64,000 nt of DNA from Himantopus leucocephalus (taxonomy: Eukaryota; Chordata; Aves; Charadriiformes; Recurvirostridae). Location: NCBI GenBank assembly GCA_003993805.1, contig RSEF01000003.1, positions 38,483,410 through 38,547,409 on the forward strand, given 5' to 3'. Numbering within the stretch: the first letter of the stretch is position 1; every line of letters starts with the position of its first letter. The notes below the pieces were generated by a model. It did not search any database, was not told the origin of the DNA, and worked only from the letters and a program-made list of their open reading frames with translations. A program made the translations under genes and the position numbers. Below are positions 24,719 through 36,300 of this stretch, piece after piece.

Positions 24719-27287
24719 CTGTTAGCAAACACAGAAAAAGATGACTGCATTTGATTAGTTTGTTGGATTCTCTAGACTAGTACACTGAATGAACTTTCCA
24801 GTTACACTCAACCAAATCATACTTGCTTTCTGAAGCTAGTGTCTCAGTGGAAGGCAGCGAAGACACAAGAATTATCCTAGGCAGAATTTGGCCTAAAATA
24901 CACAGTGAATAAAGACAGAATACATCTCTGTCTACTTCAACACGCAACTTGTGTATTTAGAATTACAAGGTACATCACGGTGTTTTAGTGTCGATGTTAC
25001 TCAAGTACAACGATGAGGTATTACCTCACCTTGTCTTACTCTCAATATAAATTGAAAATTAACTGTACCCCAGTGGCCTAATTAAGAAAGCTGAAAGGTA
25101 ATCTAGACTGCTAAGCTATCAGAATTGCTGCAGTTTCTATGAAGCAGTCTGATCAATAAAAGCACATAAAAGCCAGATCTGTAATTTACACCTTTCCAAT
25201 TCTAATCCAAATGCGAAAAGATGAGTGGCTCAGTTCTAAGTCTCACCATCAGAGAGTTGTGAAAAAAAGCCCTGTTTTAATGGTCAGATTTTGAAATTAT
25301 CGTCAAGGGAGTGGAATGTCATAAGCGATAAAAGATTTGTTAAAACATGTTAGCTCGCAACTCATTAAATGGCTACATAATAAGACGTTATTCCTAAGAC
25401 AAAAATACATCTTTGTGGATTTAATGAGGTTATACTGCATACTTAGCCAGTCAGTAAGCAATTTAGACGTAAGTAAAACTCATGACAATTGGTCTGGCTT
25501 TGGTCGTCCCCATAAATTCACCACCTGCAGACACATGAGTTCCTGAACTTTACAGGGCAAACATCTCTGCCAGTGCTTGCCTCTAGCCACACCTGCTCGC
25601 ACTTTGTCCTAGAGCAACTGAATTTCACACCAACCAGACAGAACTTTTATCTTAATGCTCCTGAAGTGTATGTCACTTATATCAAGCCCACCCACGGCTG
25701 GCATGCAAGTGACCACAAAGGGTCACCTTAGCACAGGGTGGGAGCACATCTGCTGTTGGAATGGCAGATGCACCCTGGGAGGAGGTTGTAGCTCTAAAGG
25801 TTAGACAAGGCTGCAGTTCCTGACAGCCTCACTGAGACTGGTGCTTTTTGTATGCAGATCTCATTTCATGCTGGCCTAAGCTCATCCCACACGGAAAAAA
25901 ATCAGCTGCTTTGAGAAGTAAAATCTGGGCAAATTCACTTTTGACACAAGTCCTTTGAAGACAACAGAATGAGATCAGAGATTAATTGGGATTATTCAGT
26001 ATTTTTGTGATGTTTTCTCTGTATGTTTGTGAATCAAAGTGGTAATTTGACTCCACGTATTTTAACCTGGGAAAACAAGTTGTTATTAGGAGGTGAAATG
26101 GTCACAAATTTGTGCACACAATTTCAGTTTTACACAATTAGTTGAGGCAGAGAGAAGAAGTCCTGCTTGGGTGTGATCAGGTTCTCTTCTCAGCTACTCA
26201 TCTGAGCTGCTTATGAAACCTAACCTCTAACTGAAAAAAGCCCCTAACAATACTTTGCCAATGCATTCTTCTAAACCCAACCCTAAGCAGAGCTGATTTC
26301 TACTGAGGACAAAGGCAGCCAACACCCCGGGTCAGTCCTCATGAACTGGGCAAGGTTTGAATGTTTATTCTAGCCCTAGGTCTCCAGGCAGCTCAGAAGG
26401 GAGGCACTAGTCAAGTTAACAGGGAAGAGAGGGAGTAGAACACTGCGAATCCTAGAGGAGCAAGAAAACAAAGATCAACATCAGCCTTGATCTGCTTTTC
26501 TGTTTTCAACTTTGGATGCCTATGCCTTTTTCTACTGCGTCCCACATTTGTAAACAGATGCCAATATCAAGAGCATTAGAGTGATCTGCTGGAAACCAAA
26601 ACAAATGCTATTCTTCAACTACTTTAAATAAAATACTTGGTCTCCTTTAGAAAAACATATATATATAAGTTTACGTGTATTTTTGGCTGCTATGAATGCA
26701 TGTCCTCCAGATCCTTGATCCTTGTGTGCAAAGGACAGTTAACTGAATACCCTGGGGCTAAGTTTCTTTGGGTTTTGGAGAATGGATAGCGCGTGAAATT
26801 TAACAACCCTTCATATATAGGCAGTCTAAGAGTTCTTTCTGGCCTCAAACTCTATGGGCATTCAGTTTTAACTTCAGCTACACCAGTTTTGTTACAGTAG
26901 AATATCACTGGCTTGGGTCCTGATTTAAACCTGTTCACACAAAATCAGATTAATACCTGTCACTTCTCACTCAAGTAATACTGTGAATCCTCCTAACTTC
27001 CAACAGCTATAGTGATAGAAGCTGAGGCATCAGGCTTCTTCTCTGGAGTAAAGGACCAATTTAACCAAAATCCTAAAACTTTACTAGCATCAGATAGACT
27101 GAATAAACGACTACAAAAAAAAAAGAGCTCAACTCAGAAGTCCCAGGAGTTGTGTAGCAGCATATATTTTCTGACCATTTGGCTCCTCAGCTTTGGCCAA
27201 TATAGGCATTTCTCAAGAAAAATACTGCTGTTACCATGAACCTTTGTATTTCCTGTGCATTGGGGATTTTTGTTTTGAGACTTAATG

Positions 27288-27434
27288 GTTCATAGAAACA
27301 CTCAGGTTGAAAAAGACCCATAAGATCATAAAGTCCAACCATTAACGTAGCACTACCAAGTCCACCACTAAACCATGTCCCTAAGTGCCATATCTATGTA
27401 GAATCATAGAATCGTTTAGGTTGGAAAAGATCAC
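27288..27434 (-). mobile_element. Two adjacent CR1 3' tails
   Basis: The first part (about 27288-27399) has catagaaacactcaggttga, aagtccaaccattaacgtag and ccaccactaaaccatgtccc, typical of a CR1 subfamily with the AACC-TAGCACT-type tail. A second CR1 terminus follows at once (about 27400-27434), starting gaatcatagaatcgtttagg and cut off after roughly 35 bp. Both point the same way. Confidence 0.85.
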
Positions 27435-29735
27435 GTTCATGTGTGTTAGGGCAGAGGAATATCATATTGATTACATGTGGGTATACCCTGACAGCTGGAC
27501 CACTTCTTACTCTGAAGCTAGTTTGTTTGCAGCTGGCATGAAGATGTCTGTGCACCTTGGCACAGCTTATCATGTGTAATTCCTCTCACCTCCATTTAGA
27601 CCAGCCTGCAGAAGCTGTCTCCACCCAAGCCAGTTGTCTGATCCCTTTGAATACAATAGAGAGAAACTAGCACTTCTAGCACTTAATTCACGTGGTCTGT
27701 TTTCTAGAACTGCCTTCTGATAAGATGAGTTGCACTCCAAAAATGCTTCTTGCTTTCTCTATACCACCACAGACATCTTAAATGACTACTAGAGATGTAG
27801 GTGCCCACATTGTAGGCTGTCTAAAGTTATTCTTTCTGCTGTAGGAATAATAAAAATGCTTTTCCTGGGCAGCACGGTCCCTGGCCCAAATTCAGGAGCA
27901 CACACGAATCATTGTGACAGTCTTCAGCAAAAATCACATGCTAGCAAAACCAAAGATGGGCACATGAGTGTGATGGACACTGAACACAAGTAGCAGCAAT
28001 AGATTATTTGAACTCATCGGATAATTTGTAAACCCTAGGGTATTATTCCAGGCCAGTTTCACACACGTGTAACTCTTTCAAATTACTTCTGATTTACATT
28101 ACATTAATTGAGAAGACAATTAGCTCCTGACTGTGCAAAATACATGTCCACTATACACCATGGGAGCTGTGACTGCAGCAAAAACCCAACGAGCAGGCAA
28201 GATATAGGCAAACTTCACCCCTGAGAAACACATAGTGGGATTCAGAACTGCATGCATTACTGTGGCCCAACAAGCTAGGCAGACCAAAACAGATTTTAAA
28301 ATATCTGAGCTAGAGGTATCTTCTGAGGAGAGGGCAGGCTTGTGGCCTGGGAATCAGGCTGAGATTGGGGACCTAGGACCCCTCCTAACGGCTGTGCCTC
28401 AGATGAAGTACGATTGTGAACTAGAGTGATACAATCTCTGTTTTACACTCCCCACCTGTACAGTGGGCTGAGTCGAAGCTTACTTCACTGCAAGCATACA
28501 GATATATTCAGTCATTACTGGGCTCAAAGGACTGGCGGTTGCCATTAGGTAGGCACTCCATTATTAAACATAATTACGCATGTAACCTAAACCCAAGGAT
28601 TCATGCAAAGCATTTCCCAGCAGTGGTTGTGACAAGAGTAAATCAACTGAGCTACAGCAGTAGAAACGATGGGAGACTGCGGCCTCCTGCTCTGCCGTTT
28701 CACAGTCCTTCATGCAATTTATAGCGGGGAGTAGCGGGGGGAGGCTCAAGTCCGTGCTGGCCCCTGCAATCCACGCCACAGGGGAGGCAGCGCGAAGACG
28801 GGCAAGTGTAACTCAGTCAGCTATGGGGATAGCACAGGAACTTAATGGACTTAAAAGACTTCAGTTCAATTTAAAGAACAGACAGGCTGAAGATCACAGT
28901 GCTGCTCTGGGGAAGGCAGAAATACAGTACGGTTAATTTGAAACTAACTGAACAGCAAAGTTTAAGAACTCTAATACTTTATACTTGCAATTTATATTTA
29001 AATAAACTGTAAATTGAACTGCTCCTTAAAAAGAAGAAAGCAGGTTTTCTGCTTCACTTCCTATGTGTCATTACTCCTTTAGTCCAATGCTACAGTTTCC
29101 CACTAATCTCTTGTAATTGAAGGGTTTAAGAGATACCACTTGCGATTAATGGGACCACTCAGTTTGCCAGAAATTCTTATTTAAATCCCAGGGATCAGGT
29201 CTTGGCAGCACCCAGCAGCCTTAGACGCACCTCTGACTGTTTCTACGGGGAAACATGAAAGCAGTCTCTTGAGACATGCACTGTTGGTAAAACAAACAAC
29301 CTGGGCCTAATTTTGATCTAATTTTGCACTCATGCAAATCTAGCTGAACTCAGCGAGAATTACCCTAGCTTAAGAGTAGAGAGAGAATAAAAGAAAAGAA
29401 CACTTGCTCTGCATCATTATTGTGCCTTTTCTGGGATATAACTTCACCTCTTAATTCTGCTCATGCTGGAAGCATTTTTTAATGTTTTTCTCTTGTGAGT
29501 TCACAGGATTTCATTTGACAACTATTCCATCCAACAGGACCTCCATTTACTTCTCTGGATTTCAGTTCCTGCCTACAAAGATTTGTTCTGTTCTTGAATG
29601 CATTCTACAGTCATTGAATTCCACAATATTACTCCCGATAAGCAATGCCACAAATGAAAGCAGATTCAGAGCTGGACCGTTTAGGTTTCCTCAACAGGGT
29701 TTCTTTGTATTTTTGTCTATGTATTTATTTTATGC

Positions 29736-29755
29736 ATATATATGTGTGTGTGTGT
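29736..29755. repeat. (AT)n(GT)n microsatellite
   Basis: A short run of alternating AT then GT dinucleotides, followed by more AT-rich sequence with further TATATA stretches to about 29828. Confidence 0.85.
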
Positions 29756-32700
29756 TTAAATTATATGCACTATTTTTTAAAAAAACGGATATACATTTTC
29801 TGAATATATATAAAATTTAATATATATACGTTTTTCATAAATTTATCTCTAAATCATAATTATTGGCACTGAAGAGTTCCTTCACAGGTACCATTCAGTG
29901 GCATGAAGGGAAGATATAGGAGAATTGCTGTAATATCATTATGTTTCTGTGCTGTAAAAATAAGCACAGACCTTTTAATTAGCTCTATCACAATTTCAGC
30001 TGCCTGAACCATGCTCCTTTGCCTTCTCCTTTTTTATCTCGTGCATCCATATATACACATCAACTACTTCTTGAAGAGAGAATTTGCTAATTGCAGGATT
30101 TTTCCCCAGCTAAACTCAACTTGTGACCTACCATGGACCTTTTGTTATGTTCTTACTCTGTGGAGACGGACAAAGGTTCAGCAGGCTCTGCAAAGTAGAA
30201 CTGGTGCCATAGGAAAAAAAAGAAAACAAGAGTCCAGCCCCAGTCACTGACACTCCCACGGCTCCTATGCCCGCAGGGGTCTGTCTGGAGGACCAGCAGT
30301 GAAAAGAGCACGGAAGGTGGGAGAGGTAAGCTGTGTCAAATCTGTATCAAACACGAATAACTACAAACAGAGGCTGGAATGAGGCAACACAAGCAATCGG
30401 AGATTGACACTGGGGATATTATCACTTCCTTCTACTCTTGCCTGTAAGATTTCATTTGGGGTTCATTTATCTAATTACTGCAGGGACAGGACTAGACAGC
30501 TGTTGCTTTGGGCACTGTGCTTGCCTTTATGAGCTGCTTTTCTCATCAATCATTTGAGCAGCTTCTGCCGGACGTGTGCTGGGTAGCGGTGGGAGGCAGG
30601 AGCTGCGGTGCAGTCACGGGTAAGACAGACCAGCCGGGGCTATTGAGCTGTATTAGCACTCCATCAATGTAACAGCAATCACTGGCTGCAGGAACAGCCT
30701 TATTGGAGGTTAATGAAGAGTGGGGTTTGTAATTCCTCACTGTTCCAGTTGTAAATAATGGTGGCAGACATGCATTTTTGCTGTAGCCAGCCACAAAATA
30801 CTACAGCACGACAAAATCTATGACATCCCAAACACATATGCGCATAGATGCTTTTGCATGGTGGATGTAAAGCTAGAAGCCTTTCAGTAGTGCCCAAAGA
30901 ATATGGAAACAGTCTGGTAAGCATTTTAAAGGATCTTTCTTACAGATTATGAGACAACTAACTGATCATGCTAAAATGAATTCTAGGACGTCAAGATAAA
31001 CAGACTGAGCCATAATGAGACAAATACAGAACTGTATGAGTGGACGTTGTTAATGTAGGTCTCCTGGTCACATTTGAAAACAAAAGAAAACCAAACCTTG
31101 CGTAAATTATGCCAGTGTAAGCTGGTCAGGAAGCATGTGTAAACAGGCCTCATTCTTCTCTCTTTCTGCTTTCACAAAGGTAACTCTTGTAGGTTTCAGT
31201 GCTTCACTTTAGCACAAATGAGAAAATGCTCAGGCCTGATCACTCATGTTCTGTGTGGAAATGGCTGTTACTGCTACTGCTGCTTTGGAAAAGCAGTGAA
31301 AACAATTGAAAAAGAAATACCATTAGGGCTCACAGGTCTTCTCTCTTCTTTCTTGTGTAGTTGCTAAAACTTTACCAGCTCATCAACCCCATCCTGTACA
31401 GCAGTTAAACTAATCTGCACTTGTAGCAATAATGGGAAGTAGTATAAGTGTACTCTACCCAAACACCAATCGTATCATTCAAAGACCTTGCCCTTATCAG
31501 GATTGTACCCTTTTTCAATTGGATGATGTAACTGTATTAGTAAATTCAGTAAAATCTGGTGTGAAATACGCTCAGGTCACAGGCCATGGCTCAGTGACCT
31601 CTTGTCTTAAGTCAGCAGTGGCTTTGAGTTTTGTCACTGTAATTTGGTGCAGTCAAAAGACAGTGCTGAGCACTAACACTGTCTGAAACCAGCACGTACA
31701 TCAGCCCAGTCACTCAGCTGGCACATTGCTACTTCAGCGTTTACTAGATTAACATAGAGCACTACAACTTTCTTCGGTTCTTAAAAAAAATATATATATT
31801 AAAAAGACATGAGGACGATCCTGTCATGGAAACAATCTTTCACTAAGTTACCCCACAGCAGCAAACAGGCTGCATGCTCCTGGTTTTCTTTTTGCTTCCT
31901 TCTGATCTCTTTGAGGGAAGTCTGCATTTCAGACCTGCATAGCTGGGGCAGTCCACATGTTGCCTTAAGCAGGAGGAGGATTTTCCCCAGCTTCTGGCAC
32001 TCTCCACATACCCGCACATGCATCCACAGAAGCATACCTGCATCTATGATGGGGCCAGCAACAGCCTAACTCAGCTGATGTGTGGGGATGAAATTTCAGC
32101 TTTTTTTTTTTTATAATATCTTTAAACATCACTGTTACTGGCATTTTCATAAGAACTGAACAAACCAAAACAGCCTTTAACAATCCCAGCATGAACAACA
32201 TGGGATCAGCTGGCAAATTTTGTCTTCCCTGCAGTGGATGTGCACATATGTAAGCATGCATCTACTGGTAAAGTCAGCAGATGCCTTACTTAAGGCTCTA
32301 ACACACTACTGCAAAAATTTGCTCTGCTTCTCTCATTTCAATAAGAATTTATTTTTCTGCACTGAGTAGCAAGTACAATTGGCTGTCATGAATTTCAAGA
32401 GCTCCTCATTTCACTTCAGTTCGGTGACCCTTTAGAGTAGAGGGTTTCCCCCTTCCTTTTTTCTGCTCAACACAAACTTTTCAAAAGGGTCTTTAGATAT
32501 AAAGTATCGATCTAGTAAATTAAACAAGGCAAAAAATATTCCCTGGCACAAAATGGCCAGCATCCTTCCCTGTAATTGTCATCCTTTGCTACGGTGTGGC
32601 CATATCCAATGGTCTGCCAAGATGGTCTTTTGCCCATGCTAAGAAAAAACATACCTGGAATTGTTTGGGAGAGCAGTCTAGTGGCCCAACACCATGCCAG

Positions 32701-32774
32701 GGATCTTGTTAACAATGCAAGTGTATGGATGATTGAGTGACATTTCCTGGTCCTGCTTAATTTACTTTATAGTC

Positions 32775-33330
32775 TGTACTGGTTTTAGCTGGGATAGTTA
32801 ATTTTCTTCATAGTAGTTTCTATCAAAACAGTGTTGATGACACAGCTTATTGCTAAGCAGTGCTTACAGAGAGTCAAGGACTTTTCTGCTCCTCGTACCG
32901 TCCCACCAGCGAGTAGGCTGGGGGTGCAGAAGAAGTTGGGAGGGGACACAGCCGGGACAGCTGATCCCAACTGACCAAAGGGATAGCCCATACCACATGA
33001 CATCATGCTCAGCAATAAAAGCTGAGGAAAGGAGCAGGAAGGGAGAACATTCAGAGTTATGGCGCTTGCCTTCCCAACTAACTGTTCCACGTGATGGAGC
33101 CCTGCTTTCCTGGAGACGGCTGAACACCTGCCTGCCGACGGGAAGCTGTGAATGTATTTCTTGTTTCGCTTTGCTTGTGCACACAGCTTTTGCTCTTTCT
33201 ATTAAACTGTCTTTATCTCAGTCCATGAGTTTTCACTTTTACCCTCCTGATTCTCTCGCACGCTCCACTGCGAGGGAGTGAGTGAGCAGCTGTGTGGGGC
33301 TGAGCTGCCACCTGGGGTTAAACCACGACA
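32775..33330 (+). mobile_element. Solo LTR of an avian ERVL-class endogenous retrovirus
   Basis: A 556-bp element starts with TGTACTGGTTTTAGCTGGGA and ends with GGTTAAACCACGACA, giving the TG..CA ends of a retroviral LTR. I recognise the sequence as an abundant LTR family of neoavian birds usually assigned to class III (ERVL). Flanking 5-mers are tagtc (32770-32774) and cagtc (33331-33335). They match at four of five positions and fit the 5-bp target duplication expected for ERVL. Internal landmarks are a TATA-like AATAAAAG near 33013-33020 and an ATTAAA polyadenylation-type signal at 33201-33206. No internal retroviral genes follow, so it is a solo LTR left by recombination. It lies antisense to KIF26B. 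The 5' part looks shorter than I remember for the family, suggesting a small internal deletion. The 143-codon frame across it is a shadow. Confidence 0.85.
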
Positions 33331-36300
33331 CAGTCCCAGCCACAGAACATTGCACAGCTTGGCCATGTTTTCCATTCTTTAAGTTAAACACAAGAAACTC
33401 AGGTGGTGTGGTAGTGGCCTCCTAAGCATGTGATGAGCCATATGTTGCTCTGTTCACATTCCAGCCTGGCTTGGTTTGTATGGATCCTACAGACAGATCC
33501 ACAAAATGCAGCAAACACATTTGTGGCACCACCGAGGCAAACCTCCCTAAAGGAATTTCTCTGCTCTCATGGTAGATGACAAGGCTGCCATCATTCTTGC
33601 TACACAAGAAGGTTGCCATCAGCCCCTGTGGGAGAGGGATCCAGCAGTGGCAAGTCACTTGACTCTTTCTCACAGGCCATGTTCATATCCTGCTGCAGTG
33701 CAGAAAGACTGAAGAGAACTTTGCTTCACTCATTCAGTTTCCTCCTAGAAACCTGCCCTTCCAGCAAAACGTGACTGTACTACCACAATGACTGGTGGTG
33801 ATAGAAAGCAGTAGCAATATCAACAGCAGCAATATCTCTAGAGTGCTCATTGATAATTAAGTCCGCTATATTACTCCTAAGAGCCCCAGTTTCCCTGTTT
33901 GTGAAGCTGTGAGAAAGGTGTACAGGATGTGGCTTGGTAAGTTTAAGCAGACAGGTCATCTTATCCCTAATTAGAGAAAGGGTGGCAACAAGGGATTTGC
34001 ATTGTATGTTCTCAGGAGAACAGAACTCCCAGATGAACAAGGCAGTCTGATTTTTTGTCTAAGGAAACAAGAATTTCTATGGAAAGATTGCAGATAAAAG
34101 ACAAAGTTTCCTGTATGCATGTCTTTGAGATGCCTTTTCAGCGCTAGAGAAACAAAGGATATACAGGTATTGCACAGAAGATGTATAATCACAATTGTAA
34201 GCTTTTCCATTATTTATAAAGATGATCTCCATGACTGCATACAAAAGAAGATTCCCCAGTCTGCACATGACAGTGTATGGCATAGCACCATAAATAATGA
34301 GTAGCGACGCAATCAGATAAGAAGGATTTACATTATTTAAGCCAAGCCAGAAGAAGTGACAAATTGCAGTTTAATGCAGATAAGTGTGGAAAAAGATGTG
34401 TAAAGCTTTGGAGTGGCAGTTGGTAATGATAGTCAGTAAATAAAAGGGACAGTTCCTGGTACTGACTAGGAAAAAGATTTGAGAATTCATGAGGAGGAAA
34501 AGAATTACAAAGAAAGCAAGGGACCACGTTGCTAAAGAGAGTCTATATAAATGGAAGGAGGTACAATTATCATATTAGGCAGTATAGGTGAGATATCTAA
34601 TATGTGCTTGGGTTTTCAGAGGAGAAATCCAGTCTCCAGAAGGGGAGTATAACCAGCCTCCAGTGCCGTATGTTGCATGAAATAATCAGCAGAAACTTCA
34701 AGGATTAGAGTTAGATGCTTTAGTGAGAAATTTAATACATTATAACATCATTTAATTCAGCAATAATTCCTTATTTACATGCAAGTATAGGAGATGAGAA
34801 TTTGACCTGAGTTAGGAGCACCCACCAACAAAAGGAAACTTGAAAAAGGAGGAAATAATAAAACCTGGATCCAAGCAATGATATGATTTATATTGTTAGT
34901 GAACCTTTCACCTGAAGATTCTACAGAGCTTTGCAAAGGCTTCTGACAGGATTAAGACATATATTTACAATTATGCTCATTTTTCAACTGCAGAAATAAG
35001 GCATAAGAACAAACGGATCATCTAAGATCCCAGGAAAGGCTTGCTTTACCTAAACAGACTACCTGAACTCTACTTCTTCCCTTTCTAATGCCATAACTGT
35101 AGGCTATAATGTTTACAAGGGCAAAAAACTTATATTAAATTTACTTTTTCTTTCATGTTGTATCCTATTTAATACTGCCTGCCTGCTTCTATCTTTGGCA
35201 GTGGTACAGGGAGGCACAATAACTACAGAGCCCAAGCAACCAGTCACTTAGAATTAATGAGATCCATTTGTAATGCTATATATCTTCTCTAACTAAAAAT
35301 ACATTTGTTGAGCTTTAACAGAAATCCATGGAACAGATTTTTATGGTGGGCTTGATTTTGCATGCCTCTGAAACAAACAGGATTATTTATTGTGCCTGGG
35401 ACAAGAGAATAGAAGACAAGACCATACAAGATGCATCTAAAGGTTCACATAACTCTGTTATACCCCATCTCCAACACTGACCCAACAGTCTGCCCTGTGA
35501 GCCTCCCACTGCAGTGGGCTGCACTGAGGTCCCATTGCTCCCCTCCGAGCTGTGCTTTGCCAGTACCCACATGGCTCACGTGCCACTTGCATCCTACCAA
35601 GACACAAAGTGAGGGGAACTTATACTATAAGGAGAGAACCACAGGCTCTGATGAGCCAACTTGTAGTCTGATCCAAATCTACAGTCCGTTGGGGATATTA
35701 TTGGGCTTGGGCATGTTCATAGTGCCATTTGTGGGATGTTGTCGCTGCTTTTGGGAGTGGGGAGAGGGATGCCCTGGATTCATACAGTACATGAAGCTGC
35801 CTCTCCCAGCTCCCCCAGAACCTGTTGGCGAGGCTCTGGTTGCCTGTCCTCCTCAGATATGGTTTGGGGTTTTTTTAATGCTTTCCCCAGTCCTAAAATT
35901 CAATTGCTTTCTCAGCAGTAGGGAACATTGCGTTGGGATTTTCAGTAGCCTCTAAAAGGCACTACAACCTGAGTCTTACCCCTGAAGGAAAGTAAATCCA
36001 AGGAAGTCATATGTCTGAGCAAATTTATTCCTAAAAAGCTAGGGATCAGCAAACACAGCCTCTGGTTGTACAAGTGGTGGCTCTTACTTACTTACTTGGA
36101 AAAATCCAAAGACATATTAGCTAAGTCGATGCTGCTGGTGCAAACGATCTATGTGTTGTGCCTGCGATACTGGTTCCTGGGCTTGCACCCAACTACAGGT
36201 ACAGTGCAGCCCATCTCCACTGCCTCCTGTGTTCCCATGAAAAGAAATCCAGGTATGCAGGCAAGGAGGATGGTAGGGTACACTTAGCACTGATCCTGGT

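Noticed and set aside
32850..33281. 143-codon frame, plus strand, and 106-codon frame on the minus strand
   Set aside because: Both lie wholly or mostly within the solo LTR and are shadows of non-coding repeat sequence; the plus frame does not start at ATG.
34890..35060. Possible MIR3/L2-type ancient repeat (catttttcaactgcagaaat, atcatctaagatcccag)
   Set aside because: The similarity is weak and scattered; I could not place enough of it in order to call a repeat.
35431..35955. Longest open reading frame in the window, 174 codons, plus strand
   Set aside because: No recognisable domain, no splice or conservation support and a composition like the surrounding intron. A frame of this length is expected by chance in 64 kb read six ways.
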